DNA of 64,000 nucleotides from Collimonas pratensis (GCF_001584185.1 NZ_CP013234.1:744001-808000), one strand, 5' to 3'; counted from the stretch's first letter, positions 30,288-40,033 are shown. Translations and numbers: made by a program. Notes: generated by a model not told the origin, from the sequence alone.

Positions 30288-30356
30288 TCTGAATTTATGG
30301 TTCTTCAGGCTTCTCTGTGGATAAAGGTGACACTATCGCGCATGGCTTGCCAAGAA

Positions 30357-30426
30357 GTAGGGTGGGCACGCTTTTGTGCCCACGCTGTAGCGCTTCCGCG
30401 TGGGCACAAAAGCGTGCCCACCCTAC
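30357..30426. repeat. REP-like palindromic repeat, family B (copy 2), 29-bp perfect arms
   Basis: A perfect 29-bp inverted repeat starting GTAGGGTGGGCACGC and ending GCGTGCCCACCCTAC, with a 12-nt loop. It forms the right edge of the phosphonate cluster, between the FAD oxidase and ubiE. Same family as 7094-7121 and 35175-35297. Confidence 0.95.
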
Positions 30427-30534
30427 ATACTTAGTTGCCCAAGTGTCATGTGTCGCGGGCACAGGCAAGTGAGAAAATATCCTGTAGATTATTTGGCAAG
30501 CCGAGCATGCGCTGGCGGGACTTGTATAATGTAA

Positions 30535-30540
30535 GTCTGC
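30535..30540 (+). promoter_or_regulatory. Probable -10 box of the ubiE operon
   Basis: A perfect TATAAT 18 bp upstream of the ubiE start. The -35 is weak (CTGGCG-like at about 30512). The close distance implies a short leader. Confidence 0.4.
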
Positions 30541-30558
30541 CAAAACAAGCTTGCCACC

Positions 30559-31293
30559 ATGACCAACACCACGCATTTCGGTTACGAAACCGTCTCCGAG
30601 GACGATAAAGTCCACAAAGTCGCCGAAGTTTTCCACTCGGTTGCACCCAAGTACGACGTCATGAACGACCTGATGTCGGCCGGCCTGCACCGCGTCTGGA
30701 AGATTTTCACCATCGCCCAGGCCGCCATCCGCCCGGGTTTCAAGGTGCTGGATATCGCCGGCGGCACTGGCGACCTGGCCAAGGCATTCGCCAAGCGCGC
30801 CGGGCCGACCGGCGAAGTCTGGCTGACCGACATCAACGAGTCGATGCTGCGTGTCGGCCGCGATCGTCTCTTGAATAATGGCTTGTCTACCCCCACCTTG
30901 CTATGCGACGCCGAGAAATTACCGTTCCCGGACAATTATTTCGACCGCGTCTCGGTCGCCTTCGGTTTGCGCAACATGACGCACAAGGATGCGGCGCTGG
31001 CGGAAATGCGCCGTGTGCTGAAGCCGGGCGGCAAGTTGCTGGTGCTGGAGTTTTCCAAAGTATGGGAGCCTTTGAAAAAGCCCTATGACGTCTATTCTTT
31101 TTCTGTCTTGCCGTGGCTGGGCAAGCAAATCGCCAATGATTCTGAAAGCTACCGCTACCTGGCGGAATCGATCCGCATGCATCCCGATCAGGACACCCTG
31201 AAACAGATGATGACGGATGCCGGCCTGGAGCGGGTTGAGTATTTCAATTTAACTGCCGGTGTGGCGGCCTTGCATACCGGCATAAAACTGTAG
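30559..31293 (+). CDS. ubiE: Ubiquinone/menaquinone C-methyltransferase UbiE
   Basis: 244 residues. The SAM-binding motif I is [15 protein letters not shown]; the family N-terminus is [19 protein letters not shown]. It methylates carbon 2 of the benzoquinol ring in ubiquinone synthesis. First gene of a series with a Tim44-like gene, ubiJ and ubiB, all on one strand. Confidence 0.97.
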   Translation: MTNTTHFGYETVSEDDKVHKVAEVFHSVAPKYDVMNDLMSAGLHRVWKIFTIAQAAIRPGFKVLDIAGGTGDLAKAFAKRAGPTGEVWLTDINESMLRVGRDRLLNNGLSTPTLLCDAEKLPFPDNYFDRVSVAFGLRNMTHKDAALAEMRRVLKPGGKLLVLEFSKVWEPLKKPYDVYSFSVLPWLGKQIANDSESYRYLAESIRMHPDQDTLKQMMTDAGLERVEYFNLTAGVAALHTGIKL

Positions 31294-31301
31294 GAGCTCG
31301 C

Positions 31302-32261
31302 ATGAAGAAAGTTTTGCTGATGTTGCTGATGGTGGCAACTACCTTGTCGATGACTATCTCGAATGCCGACGCCCGTCGTCTCGGCGGCGGCGGCTCGTTC
31401 GGCAAGCAGTCCTCCGGCATTTCGCGCCAGGCGCCAAGCGCGCCGTCGCAGAATTTCGGCAACGCCAATCAAGCCAAGCCGGCAGCGCCTGCCGCTACAC
31501 CGTCTGCGATTCCGCCTAAGCCTGCCAGCCCATGGAAAGGTATCCTCGGTGGCGCCTTGCTGGGTCTCGGCCTGGGCGCCTTGATGTCGCACTTCGGCAT
31601 GGGCGGCGCTTTCGGCTCATTCCTGATGATGGCTTTGCTGGCGGTGGCCGTGATTTTTGTGGTGCGCCTGGTCATGCGCAAGAACAGTCCGGCGCCTGCC
31701 GCTTATTCCGGGGCCAGCTCGGCGCCTAACCTGGGCGGCAATCTGCCGGCAGCCGGTTTTGACAATAATTCGTCCGGCTTCACGCCTGAAATCGGTTCCC
31801 GCATCAATTCCGGCCCGTCGTTCCAGCCGTCGGCATTGCAGGCAAGCGATCCGTCCGCGACCACACACGGCGGTCCGTGGGGCATTCCGGCGGATTTCGA
31901 CGTGCCCGGCTTCGTCCGCAGCGCCAAGACGTATTTCATCCGCCTGCAGGCCGCCTGGGACAAGGCCGACATCAACGACATCCGCGAATTCACCACGCCG
32001 GAAATGTTCGGCGAGCTGCGCTTGCAATTGCAGGAACGCGGTGCTTCGCCGAATAACACAGACGTCGTGCAACTGGATGGCGAGCTGATGGGCATCGAAA
32101 CCATCGGCAACGATTACCTGGCCAGCGTCAAGTTCACCGGCCTGATCAAGGAAGTGCCGGAAGCCTCGGCCGAACCGTTCACTGAAGTCTGGAACCTGTC
32201 CAAGCCTTTGTCGGGGCAGGGCGGCTGGGTTTTGGCGGGAATTCAGCAAGTGGCGGCATAA
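31302..32261 (+). CDS. Tim44-like domain membrane protein
   Basis: 319 residues. A signal/anchor is at residues 1-23, followed by a Gly/Ser/Pro-rich linker with RRLGGGGSFG, a Gly-rich hydrophobic segment (GILGGALLGLGLGALM) and a second one (LMMALLAVAVIFVVRLVM). The C-terminal domain (about 200-315) has the Tim44/TIM45 fold (FVRSAKTYFIRLQAAWDKAD). Widely conserved in this operon; its role is not established, although placement suggests a link to ubiquinone or membrane assembly. Starts 8 bp after ubiE. Confidence 0.85.
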   Translation: MKKVLLMLLMVATTLSMTISNADARRLGGGGSFGKQSSGISRQAPSAPSQNFGNANQAKPAAPAATPSAIPPKPASPWKGILGGALLGLGLGALMSHFGMGGAFGSFLMMALLAVAVIFVVRLVMRKNSPAPAAYSGASSAPNLGGNLPAAGFDNNSSGFTPEIGSRINSGPSFQPSALQASDPSATTHGGPWGIPADFDVPGFVRSAKTYFIRLQAAWDKADINDIREFTTPEMFGELRLQLQERGASPNNTDVVQLDGELMGIETIGNDYLASVKFTGLIKEVPEASAEPFTEVWNLSKPLSGQGGWVLAGIQQVAA

Positions 32262-32344
32262 GGCCCCGTCAGGGGATAAGCCGGCTGATTTGCCGCGGTC
32301 CGGAGCATAAACAGGCTCTGGGGCTGACAAACTGATAAACTTGG

Positions 32345-32378
32345 ACCGCCCATGAATAATCATGGGCGGTTTTATTTT
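32345..32378 (+). terminator. Intrinsic terminator just before ubiJ
   Basis: ACCGCCCATG (32345-32354) pairs perfectly with CATGGGCGGT (32361-32370) over an AATAAT loop and is followed by TTTATTTT. The T-run ends on the base before the ubiJ ATG, so the hairpin covers the ribosome-binding region. It may be a real terminator, an attenuator or a translation-control hairpin. Confidence 0.75.
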
Positions 32379-32987
32379 ATGACGATGACTTCTCCATTCA
32401 ATTTCAAACCGATTACCGCGTCCGTCAATCACCTGTTGGCGCAAGAGCCGTGGGCGCAGCGTATCCTGGCCTCGCATGCCGGCAAGGTCGCCTGTTTCGA
32501 CGGCGGCGCCGTCAAGCTGAGCTGGCAGGTCAGCGCTGACGGCTTGCTGCAGGCGCCGCCGGCGGATACCGATGACCAGGTGGTGAATCTGCCTAACGTC
32601 ACCATCCGCGTCAACCTGGCCGACCTGCCGCTGATTGCGCAGAATCGTGAACGCGCCTTCTCCTACGTAAAGATCGAGGGCGACGCCGATTTCGCCAATG
32701 CGATTTCCCAGGTCAGCCAGGGTTTACGCTGGGATGCTGAGCACGACCTGAGCAAGCTGGTGGGCGATATCGCCGCCGTGCGCATCGTTTCCGGCGGCAG
32801 CGCGCTGATCGCCGGAGCCCGCTCGACCCATAAGAAGCTGACGGAAAACCTGGCCGAATATTTTCTCGAAGAACAGCCGATGCTGGTGCGGCCGCAGGCT
32901 GTCTCCGATTTTACGAATGATGTCACCAGGCTGCGCGACGACCTGGAGCGCCTGGCGAAACGCATCAACAAATTGAAAACCCCATGA
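32379..32987 (+). CDS. ubiJ: Ubiquinone biosynthesis accessory factor UbiJ (SCP2 domain)
   Basis: 202 residues. An N-terminal SCP2 sterol-carrier-like domain (INHLL... to about 110) is followed by a C-terminal helical coiled coil ending [18 protein letters not shown]. UbiJ is a lipid-binding scaffold of the ubiquinone-synthesis complex with UbiK. Start MTMTSPF at 32379 is preferred over 32352, which lies inside the terminator hairpin. Its stop overlaps the ubiB start (ATGA). Confidence 0.88.
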   Translation: MTMTSPFNFKPITASVNHLLAQEPWAQRILASHAGKVACFDGGAVKLSWQVSADGLLQAPPADTDDQVVNLPNVTIRVNLADLPLIAQNRERAFSYVKIEGDADFANAISQVSQGLRWDAEHDLSKLVGDIAAVRIVSGGSALIAGARSTHKKLTENLAEYFLEEQPMLVRPQAVSDFTNDVTRLRDDLERLAKRINKLKTP

Positions 32988-34561
32988 TCCTGAAATTTTT
33001 GCGAGTGCTGAAAATCGTCCGCGTGGCGGTGCGTTATGGCCTGGACGATATCGCCATGTCGGGTTTTGATACGCCGCGCATTTCCAAGCTGATCGATACC
33101 CTGATTTTCTGGCGCGACATTTCAGCCCCGCGCGGCGAGCGCCTGCGCATGGCGCTGGAAGAGCTGGGGCCGATTTTCGTCAAGTTCGGCCAGGTGCTGT
33201 CAACCCGCCGCGACCTGCTGCCGGGCGATATGGTCGATGAACTGGCGCGCCTGCAGGACCGGGTACCGCCTTTCAGTTCCGAGCTGGCGATTGCGCAGAT
33301 CGAAAAATCGTTGAAAGCCCATCCGGACGACTTGTTCGCCAGCTTTGAACGCGAGCCGGTAGCCTCGGCCTCGATCGCCCAGGTGCACTTTGCCGTCCTC
33401 AAGGATGGCAAGGAAGTGGCGGTCAAGGTGCTGCGTCCAGGCATGAAAAAATCCATCGATGAAGACGTGGCGCTGATGCATATCGCCGCCGGCCTGGTGG
33501 AGCGGCTGTGGGCCGACGGCCGCCGCCTGAAGGCGCGTGAAGTGGTGGGCGAGTTCGACAAGTATCTGCACGATGAGCTGGACCTGATGCGCGAAGCCGC
33601 CAACGGCAGCCAACTGCGTCGCAATTTCGCCGATTCGGATTTGCTGGTGGTGCCCGAGATGTACTGGGATTACTGCTCGCCGTCGGTGATCGTGATGGAG
33701 CGCATGCACGGCATCCCGATCTCGCAGCTGGATCGCCTGCGCGATGCCGGCGTCGATCTCGGCAAGCTGTCGCGCGACGGCGTCGAGATTTTCTTCACCC
33801 AGGTATTCCGCGACGGCTTTTTCCATGCCGACATGCATCCCGGGAATATCCTGGTGTCGGTGGCGCCCGCTACCTTCGGCCGCTATATCGCGCTAGATTT
33901 CGGCATCGTCGGCACCCTCAACGATTTCGACAAAGATTATCTGTCGCAGAATTTCCTGGCGTTTTTCCAGCGCGATTACAAGCGCGTGGCGGAAGCGCAT
34001 ATCGAATCGGGCTGGGCGCCCAAGGAAACCCGGGTCGACGAACTGGAGTCGGCGGTGCGCGCCTGCTGCGAGCCGATCTTTGACCGGCCGCTGAAAGACA
34101 TTTCTTTCGGCCAGGTGCTGCTGCGCCTGTTCCAGACTTCACGCCGCTTCAATGTCGAAGTGCAGCCGCAACTGGTGCTGCTGCAAAAGACCTTGCTCAA
34201 TGTCGAGGGGCTGGGCCGCCAGCTGGATCCGGACCTGGATCTGTGGAAAACCGCCAAGCCGCACCTGGAGCGCTGGATGAGCGAGCAGATGGGCTGGCGC
34301 GGCTTGCTGCAGCATCTGAAAATCGAAGTGCCGCGTTATAGCAAGCTGCTGCCGCAGCTGCCGCGCTTGGCGCATCAGGCCATGACCCACATGATCGAGC
34401 CGCGCGCCGAACACAGCGGCGAGCTGATGCTGCAGCTGCTGGCCGAACAGCGCAGGACCAATCATTTCCTTGGCATCGTCGTCTATCTCGGCGGCGGCAT
34501 TGCTGTCGGCGTGCTGCTGACGCTGCTCTACCTGCGGTTTGGCCATGCGATCTGGTGGTAG
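32984..34561 (+). CDS. ubiB: Ubiquinone biosynthesis kinase-like protein UbiB
   Basis: 525 residues of the ABC1/ADCK/UbiB family. The KxGQ motif is in [16 protein letters not shown], the Ala-rich nucleotide loop in [11 protein letters not shown], the catalytic-loop-like [10 protein letters not shown] and the metal motif LDFGIVG. Two C-terminal membrane segments (about 490-520) anchor it. Needed for ubiquinone synthesis as an atypical ATPase. Translationally coupled to ubiJ. Confidence 0.97.
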   Translation: MILKFLRVLKIVRVAVRYGLDDIAMSGFDTPRISKLIDTLIFWRDISAPRGERLRMALEELGPIFVKFGQVLSTRRDLLPGDMVDELARLQDRVPPFSSELAIAQIEKSLKAHPDDLFASFEREPVASASIAQVHFAVLKDGKEVAVKVLRPGMKKSIDEDVALMHIAAGLVERLWADGRRLKAREVVGEFDKYLHDELDLMREAANGSQLRRNFADSDLLVVPEMYWDYCSPSVIVMERMHGIPISQLDRLRDAGVDLGKLSRDGVEIFFTQVFRDGFFHADMHPGNILVSVAPATFGRYIALDFGIVGTLNDFDKDYLSQNFLAFFQRDYKRVAEAHIESGWAPKETRVDELESAVRACCEPIFDRPLKDISFGQVLLRLFQTSRRFNVEVQPQLVLLQKTLLNVEGLGRQLDPDLDLWKTAKPHLERWMSEQMGWRGLLQHLKIEVPRYSKLLPQLPRLAHQAMTHMIEPRAEHSGELMLQLLAEQRRTNHFLGIVVYLGGGIAVGVLLTLLYLRFGHAIWW

Positions 34562-34563
34562 CC

Positions 34564-35178
34564 ATGGCGACGCCTGAATCTCCTCCCAAGTTTGCCAGCC
34601 GCGATCCTTCGCATCCGGATTTCTGGAGCGAGCGCTTCGAGAAGGATTTCATGCCCTGGGATACGGGTGGCGTGCCGCTGGCTTTGCAGCAATATGTGCA
34701 GCGCAGCCAGCCGGCATCGGTCCTGATTCCCGGCTGCGGCACCGGCTACGAAGTGGCTTATCTGGCAGAAGCGGGCTGGGATGTGACCGCGATCGATTTC
34801 TCCGACGCCGCCGTCAGCGCGGCACGGGCGGTGCTGGGCAAATGGTCCGAGCGCGTGTTGCAGGCTGATTTCTTCAGCTATGAGCCGCCGCAGCGTCCCG
34901 GTTTGATCTACGAACGCGCCTTCCTGTGCGCCTTGCCTCCGGCCCGCCGCGCCGACATCGTCAGCCGCTGGGCCGCGCTGTTGCCGGCCGGCGCTGTCCT
35001 GGCCGGCTTTTTCTTTTTCGACGAATCGCCCAAGGGGCCGCCGTTCGGCATAGACCGGGCCGAACTGGAACGCTTATTGCATGCCGATTTCGAGCTGGCC
35101 GACGAACAGGATGTGACGGATTCGATTGCCGTATTTGCCGGCAAGGAGCGCTGGATGGAGTGGCGCCGCCGGGCGTAG
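34564..35178 (+). CDS. TPMT-type SAM-dependent methyltransferase
   Basis: 204 residues. SAM motif I is IPGCGTGYEVAYLAEAGWDV, preceded by FWSERFEKDFMPWD, a typical thiopurine S-methyltransferase N-terminus. Substrate unknown; family members act on thiols, selenium or tellurium compounds. ATG at 34564 lies just after the ubiB stop (TAG at 34559-34561). The stop codon TAG is part of a family B palindrome (GTAGGG at 35175). Confidence 0.85.
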   Translation: MATPESPPKFASRDPSHPDFWSERFEKDFMPWDTGGVPLALQQYVQRSQPASVLIPGCGTGYEVAYLAEAGWDVTAIDFSDAAVSAARAVLGKWSERVLQADFFSYEPPQRPGLIYERAFLCALPPARRADIVSRWAALLPAGAVLAGFFFFDESPKGPPFGIDRAELERLLHADFELADEQDVTDSIAVFAGKERWMEWRRRA

Positions 35179-35297
35179 GGTGGGCACGCCTTTGTGCCCA
35201 CGCGTGACCCGCGCTAACCGGAGTATTAACCGACCCGTCAGCGAAATGGCATGTACATGAAGGAAATTCACGCGTGGGCACGATGTGCCCACCCTAC
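35175..35297. repeat. REP-like palindromic repeat, family B (copy 3)
   Basis: Arms GTAGGGTGGGCACGCCTTTG and CGATGTGCCCACCCTAC in inverted order, separated by about 80 bp that carry a second inner pair CACGCGTG. It supplies the stop codon of the methyltransferase gene. Confidence 0.9.
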
Positions 35298-35316
35298 ATG
35301 ACTGCTTGCCGAAAAA

Positions 35317-35354
35317 GCCAGTGTATGTCCGAAGGTACATACACTGGCTTTTTT
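35317..35354. terminator. Bidirectional-looking intrinsic terminator
   Basis: GCCAGTGTATGT (35317-35328) pairs perfectly with ACATACACTGGC (35337-35348) over an 8-nt loop. An A-run precedes and TTTTTT follows. It ends the ubi operon before the polyamine transporter genes. Confidence 0.9.
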
Positions 35355-35417
35355 CACATAATTTGCAGTCAGCTTGCTACAATTGGCGGTTTTTCGCCCT
35401 TCTGGAAATGACTCAAT

Positions 35418-36503
35418 ATGGCGCTGCTAGAAATCCGTAACGTCAGTCGTCGTTTTGGCGACTTTGCCGCAGTTGACAATATCAGTCTGTCAATTGAAGC
35501 CGGCGAATTCTTTACCCTGCTGGGCCCTTCGGGTTGCGGCAAGACCACCCTGCTGCGCATGATCGCCGGTTTCGATCTGCCGGATTCCGGCCAGATCCTG
35601 CTGGACGGCGTCGACCTGGTGGGCAGCCCGCCGGAACACCGGCCGGTCTGCACCGTATTCCAGAACTACGCACTGTTTCCGCACATGACGGTGTCGGCCA
35701 ACATCGCCTTTCCGCTGAAGATGGCGAAGGTGCCGGCCGACCAGATCCGCATCCGGGTCGAGGAGGCGCTGGAAGATGTACGCCTGACCGGCTTCGCCGC
35801 GCGCTTTCCGCATGAGTTGTCTGGCGGTCAACGGCAGCGCGTCGCGGTGGCGCGGGCGCTGGTCTCGCGTCCCAAGCTGCTGCTGCTGGACGAACCTTTG
35901 TCGGCGCTGGACGCCAAGCTGCGCGAGCAGATGCAGATCGAGCTGATCAACCTGCAAAAGGAAGTCGACATCACTTTCGTCTACGTCACCCACGACCAGG
36001 GCGAAGCGCTGGCGCTGTCGCACCGCATCGCGGTCATGAATCGCGGCAATGTCGAACAGCTGGACGAGCCTTCGCGCATCTATAGTTATCCGCGCACCCG
36101 TTTTGTCGCCGATTTCATCGGCACCTGCAACCTGCTGGACGGCGTCATCGCCAGCATAGACGGCGCCGCCATGCAACTGGACGTGCCCGGCCTCGGGCTG
36201 GTGAAGAGCGCCGTGCCGCCGAATGCGGCGGTCGGCCTGAAAGGCACCCTGGCGCTGCGCCCGGAAAAGATCCATATCAGCGCCGAGATCGGCACCGACA
36301 CAGCAGAGAACCATTTCAAGGGCTTCGTCAAGGAGCTGCTGTACCTGGGCGATGTCACCGTGTACATCGTGCAGACCGAAGGCGGCACCACGATAGAGGC
36401 CTTGCTGGCGAACTCGGCCGCCGGCCGCGCCAAATTCTTCGAGGTCGGCGACATGGTCGACATCGCCTGGCAATTCGACGCAGGGCACTTCTTGTATGAG
36501 TAA
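35418..36503 (+). CDS. potA: Polyamine ABC transporter ATP-binding protein (PotA/PotG-like)
   Basis: 361 residues. Walker A GPSGCGKTT, signature LSGGQRQR, Walker B LLLLDEPLSALD, H-loop VTHDQGE and a TOBE domain near 280-350. It powers polyamine import with two permeases and the binding protein downstream. Its 3' end overlaps the permease start by 8 bp. Confidence 0.9.
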   Translation: MALLEIRNVSRRFGDFAAVDNISLSIEAGEFFTLLGPSGCGKTTLLRMIAGFDLPDSGQILLDGVDLVGSPPEHRPVCTVFQNYALFPHMTVSANIAFPLKMAKVPADQIRIRVEEALEDVRLTGFAARFPHELSGGQRQRVAVARALVSRPKLLLLDEPLSALDAKLREQMQIELINLQKEVDITFVYVTHDQGEALALSHRIAVMNRGNVEQLDEPSRIYSYPRTRFVADFIGTCNLLDGVIASIDGAAMQLDVPGLGLVKSAVPPNAAVGLKGTLALRPEKIHISAEIGTDTAENHFKGFVKELLYLGDVTVYIVQTEGGTTIEALLANSAAGRAKFFEVGDMVDIAWQFDAGHFLYE

Positions 36504-37407
36504 GGCCGCAACAAACGACGCCGCCAAACGCGGCCGCCTGGCGCGCTGGCTGATCAGCGGGCCGCCGCTGTTCTATCTGCTGCTGTTTTTCGCCATTCCC
36601 AGCCTGATCATGGTATTCGCCTCGGTGCGCTACGCCGGCGATTACGGCGGCCTGGCGCCGGTCTTCGACGAAGCCGGCAAGCTCAACCTGACGCTGGAAA
36701 ACTTCCAGCGCTTCACCTCCGATTTCATCTATACCGCGATCTTCCTGAAGTCGCTGATGTATGCGGTGATCACCACTTGCTGCTGCCTGCTGATGGCTTA
36801 TCCGCTGGCGCTGCTGATTGCGCGCAGCCCGAAGAAATACCGCGACCTGCTGATCCTGCTGGTGATCCTGCCGTTCTGGAGCAATTTCCTGATCCGCGTG
36901 TATGCCTGGATGATCATCCTCGGCCCGCAATCCGGCCTGACGCAAGCGGTCAACTATGTGTTGGGGCTGGTCGGGATCGAACCGGTGCGCTTGTTGTTTA
37001 CGGCGTTTTCGGTGATTGTCGGCCTGGTCTACGTGCATCTGCCGTTCATGGTGCTGCCGCTCTACGCCAACCTGGAAAAGCATGATCCGGCGCTGGTCGA
37101 CGCCGCCCAGGATCTCGGAGCTTCGGCCTGGCAGCGTTTCTGGCGCATCACTTTCCCGTTGTCCCTGCCCGGCGTGTACGCCGGCGCGGCGCTGGTGTTT
37201 ATTCCGGCGCTGGGCATTTTTGCGGTGTCCGATATCCTCGGCGGCACCGGCAGCGACATGATAGGTAACGTCATCAAGCAGCAATTCCTGGAAACCCGCG
37301 ACTGGCCGTTCGGCAGCGTGCTCTCTATCGTCCTGACGGTAGCGGCGCTGATCGCCGCCGGCATCGCCGTGCTGGTGGCAAGGCCAAGGAGAGAAATCCA
37401 TGGCTAA
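36496..37407 (+). CDS. potB: Polyamine ABC transporter permease (PotB/PotH-like)
   Basis: 303 residues with six membrane segments. The EAA loop is at DAAQDLGASAWQRFWRITFPLSLPG, which binds the ATPase. The Pot-type N-terminal region PPLFYLLLFFAIPSLIM is typical. Overlaps genes on both sides by 8 bp. Confidence 0.9.
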   Translation: MSKAATNDAAKRGRLARWLISGPPLFYLLLFFAIPSLIMVFASVRYAGDYGGLAPVFDEAGKLNLTLENFQRFTSDFIYTAIFLKSLMYAVITTCCCLLMAYPLALLIARSPKKYRDLLILLVILPFWSNFLIRVYAWMIILGPQSGLTQAVNYVLGLVGIEPVRLLFTAFSVIVGLVYVHLPFMVLPLYANLEKHDPALVDAAQDLGASAWQRFWRITFPLSLPGVYAGAALVFIPALGIFAVSDILGGTGSDMIGNVIKQQFLETRDWPFGSVLSIVLTVAALIAAGIAVLVARPRREIHG

Positions 37408-38188
37408 CCTGAACCGTATGCGGCGTCCGCTCGGCCTGTGGCTGGTGGCGCTGTTCGTGTATGCCTTCCTGTACGTGCCGCTGATCATCGTGGTGGTGTA
37501 TTCCTTCAACGACTCGCAGCTCAATGCCGAGTGGGTCGGCTTTACGCTGGACTGGTACCGCAAGCTGTTCCATAACGAGGAGATGCTGCGCGCCGCCGGC
37601 AATTCGCTGATGATCGCGCTGGTGGCCAGCGCCGCGTCCACCTTGCTCGGCACCATGGCCGGCTTTGCCATGCATCGCTACAAGCTCAAGCTGCTGCCGC
37701 TGCTGGTGTTGACACCGATTGCGATCCCGGAAATCCTGGTCGGTGTCTCGCTGCTGATTTTCTTTGTGATGTTGAATATCACGCTGGGACTGCTGTCGAT
37801 TACGTTGGCGCATATCGCTTTCTGCATCGGCTTTGTCGCCATCGTGGTGCGCTCGCGCCTGTCTGGCATGGACGAAAGCCTGACCGAAGCAGCGCGCGAC
37901 TGCGGCGCCACGCCGATGCAAGCCTTCCGCCTGGTGACCTTGCCGCTGATCATGCCGGGCGTGGTGGCGGGGGCCTTGATGGCGTTCACCTTGTCGATCG
38001 ACGACTTCGTGATCACCTTCTTCACTGCCGGCGCCAATGCCTCCACCTTGCCGCTGCAGATCTATTCGATGATCAAGATTGCCGTCACGCCGGAAGTAAA
38101 TGCGGTTTCGACCTTGTTGATGGGCTTAACCTTGCTGCTTATAATCATCGCGTCCAAGCTTGCGCCGAACGCTTTGCGCTCAAGCTAG
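37400..38188 (+). CDS. potC: Polyamine ABC transporter permease (PotC/PotI-like)
   Basis: 262 residues, six membrane segments. The EAA loop is at EAARDCGATPMQAFRLVTLPLIMPG, followed by the PotC-type stretch LSIDDFVITFFTAG. Second permease half of the polyamine importer. Confidence 0.9.
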   Translation: MANLNRMRRPLGLWLVALFVYAFLYVPLIIVVVYSFNDSQLNAEWVGFTLDWYRKLFHNEEMLRAAGNSLMIALVASAASTLLGTMAGFAMHRYKLKLLPLLVLTPIAIPEILVGVSLLIFFVMLNITLGLLSITLAHIAFCIGFVAIVVRSRLSGMDESLTEAARDCGATPMQAFRLVTLPLIMPGVVAGALMAFTLSIDDFVITFFTAGANASTLPLQIYSMIKIAVTPEVNAVSTLLMGLTLLLIIIASKLAPNALRSS

Positions 38189-38196
38189 ACAAAAGC

Positions 38197-38217
38197 GGGG
38201 CGGCTTCGCGCCGCCCC
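38197..38217 (+). terminator. GC-rich hairpin after potC
   Basis: GGGGCGGC and GCCGCCCC form an 8-bp stem with a TTCGC loop, 9 bp after the potC stop. No T-run follows, so it may be a partial terminator or an RNA 3'-end stabiliser that separates potABC from the DUF2059 and binding-protein genes. Confidence 0.45.
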
Positions 38218-38252
38218 TGGTATTGAAGTTAACCTCCTGTACTGGATCATTC

Positions 38253-38750
38253 ATGCGGCGCTTTTCCATCCTGTTCTTTGCAGTATTCTTTTCAACCGCA
38301 GTACATGCGGCATCGCCGAGCGATGCTTCGATAGAGGAGTTGCTGAACTCGATGCATGCAGAGAAGATCATGGATTTGATGCTGCCGGCGATTGATAAAA
38401 GCATGCATCAATCGATGGCAATGGCGACCGAGGGGAAGACGCTGTCGGCGAAGCAGCAGCAGATTCTCGATGCTTCGACCGCCAAGATGATGGCGCTCAT
38501 GAAGGATGAGATGAGCTGGGACAAGATGCATGCAATGTATGTGCAAATTTATCGCGAGAGCTTCACGCAGGAAGAAATCGATGGTCTTGTTGCATTTTAT
38601 AAAAGCCCCGCCGGCGTCGCTTACATAAATAAAATGCCAGCTGTCATGCAAAAAACCATGGGCCTCATGCAGACGCGGATGGCGGAGATGATCCCTAAGA
38701 TGAAAGCCGCCATACAGCAGGCGGTGGAAGACGTTCAAAACAGCAAATAA
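38253..38750 (+). CDS. DUF2059 exported protein
   Basis: 165 residues. A signal peptide (RRFSILFFAVFFSTAVHA) is followed by a helical, methionine-rich domain (HAEKIMDLMLPAIDKS, EEIDGLVAFYKSPAGVAYINKMP), the DUF2059 pattern. Its function is unknown. It sits between potC and the polyamine binding-protein gene, is less GC-rich than either, and has no obvious ribosome-binding site. Confidence 0.85.
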   Translation: MRRFSILFFAVFFSTAVHAASPSDASIEELLNSMHAEKIMDLMLPAIDKSMHQSMAMATEGKTLSAKQQQILDASTAKMMALMKDEMSWDKMHAMYVQIYRESFTQEEIDGLVAFYKSPAGVAYINKMPAVMQKTMGLMQTRMAEMIPKMKAAIQQAVEDVQNSK

Positions 38751-38838
38751 TGCGCGAGAGTATGAAGCGGCCAGCGGTTCCTTCTACTCTTCCGCTTTTG
38801 CTCAGATTGCATTTTCTTTATCAGATCCAAGGATAGCC

Positions 38839-39900
38839 ATGAAAAAGCTGCTTACTATCGCCACCCTGTTGTTGGCCAGTGTCTCGGCCCACGCCGCCGA
38901 CGAACTGCGCCTGTACAACTGGAACAATTACATTGCGCCGGAGACGGTGGAACGCTTCGAGGCTTTCTGCAAATGCAAGGTAGTGCAGACCTATTACGGC
39001 GACAACGAGGAAATGCTGGCCAAGCTGGCGGCCGGCGCCAAAGGCTACGACATCATTGTGCCGACCGGTAACGCGTTGGACGCCCTGATCAAGCAGCAGG
39101 CCCTGCTGCCGCTCGACAAGACGCAGTTGCCGAACCTGAAGAACGTCAACCCGGCCTACCTGAACACCGATTTCGACAAGGGCAACAAGTTTTCCGTGCC
39201 ATATGCCTACACCGTCACCCTGATGGGCTATAACGACCAGAAGATGAAGGAGCTGGGCATTCCGGTGGATAGCTGGGCGGCGATCTTCGATCCCAAGATC
39301 CTGGCCAAGATCAAGGGCAAGGTCACCGTGCTGGATTCGGCCAACGAGTTGATGGGCGCCGCCCTGAAATACCTGGGCTATTCCGCCAACGACACCGACG
39401 AGAAGCACTGGCAGGAAGCCAAGGACGTGATCCTCAAGGCCAAGCCTTACTGGGCCGCCTTCAACGGCAGCAGCTACATCAAAGAATTAACTGTAGGCAA
39501 TATTTGGCTGGTGCAGGGTTATTCGAATGATATTTTCCAAGCCGATGTCGATGCCCAGAAAGCCGGCCGCAAATTCCGCATCCGCCACGGCATGCCGAAA
39601 GAGGGCGCAGTGCTTGCGCTGGACAGCATGGTGATCCACAAGGCGGCGCCGCGGCCTGACCTGGCGCTGAAATTCATCAATTTCATGCTGGATGGCAAAA
39701 ATGCCGCCGAGTTGAGCAACCTGATCGGTTCCGGCAATCCTAACGCCGACGCCGCCAAGTACATCAAGCCCGAAATCGCCAACAACCAGGCGATTTTTCC
39801 GGACAAGGCCGGTTTCGCCAAGCTGGAAATGCTGAAGGACCTGAACAGCAAGCAGCGGCGCGCCATCAACCGCATCTGGACCGAGATCCGCGCACGCTGA
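38839..39900 (+). CDS. potF: Polyamine-binding periplasmic protein (PotF/PotD-like)
   Basis: 353 residues. A signal peptide ends at SAHAAD; the mature protein begins LRLYNWNNYIAPETVERFE, a typical polyamine-binding start, with YNDQKMKELGIPVDSWAAIF later. It probably delivers putrescine or spermidine to PotABC. AAGGATAG before the ATG is a good ribosome-binding site. Confidence 0.9.
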   Translation: MKKLLTIATLLLASVSAHAADELRLYNWNNYIAPETVERFEAFCKCKVVQTYYGDNEEMLAKLAAGAKGYDIIVPTGNALDALIKQQALLPLDKTQLPNLKNVNPAYLNTDFDKGNKFSVPYAYTVTLMGYNDQKMKELGIPVDSWAAIFDPKILAKIKGKVTVLDSANELMGAALKYLGYSANDTDEKHWQEAKDVILKAKPYWAAFNGSSYIKELTVGNIWLVQGYSNDIFQADVDAQKAGRKFRIRHGMPKEGAVLALDSMVIHKAAPRPDLALKFINFMLDGKNAAELSNLIGSGNPNADAAKYIKPEIANNQAIFPDKAGFAKLEMLKDLNSKQRRAINRIWTEIRAR

Positions 39901-40033
39901 TTTATCCGATGTAAAATTGGCAACGGTGGCGTCAATTCATGGCGTCGCCGCCACAAGCCGTCGGCCAAGCCCGTGTATACTGGAAAAAACCTTTATAATT
40001 CAGGGTTTTGTAAGATATTTGCGGAGTTTCACC

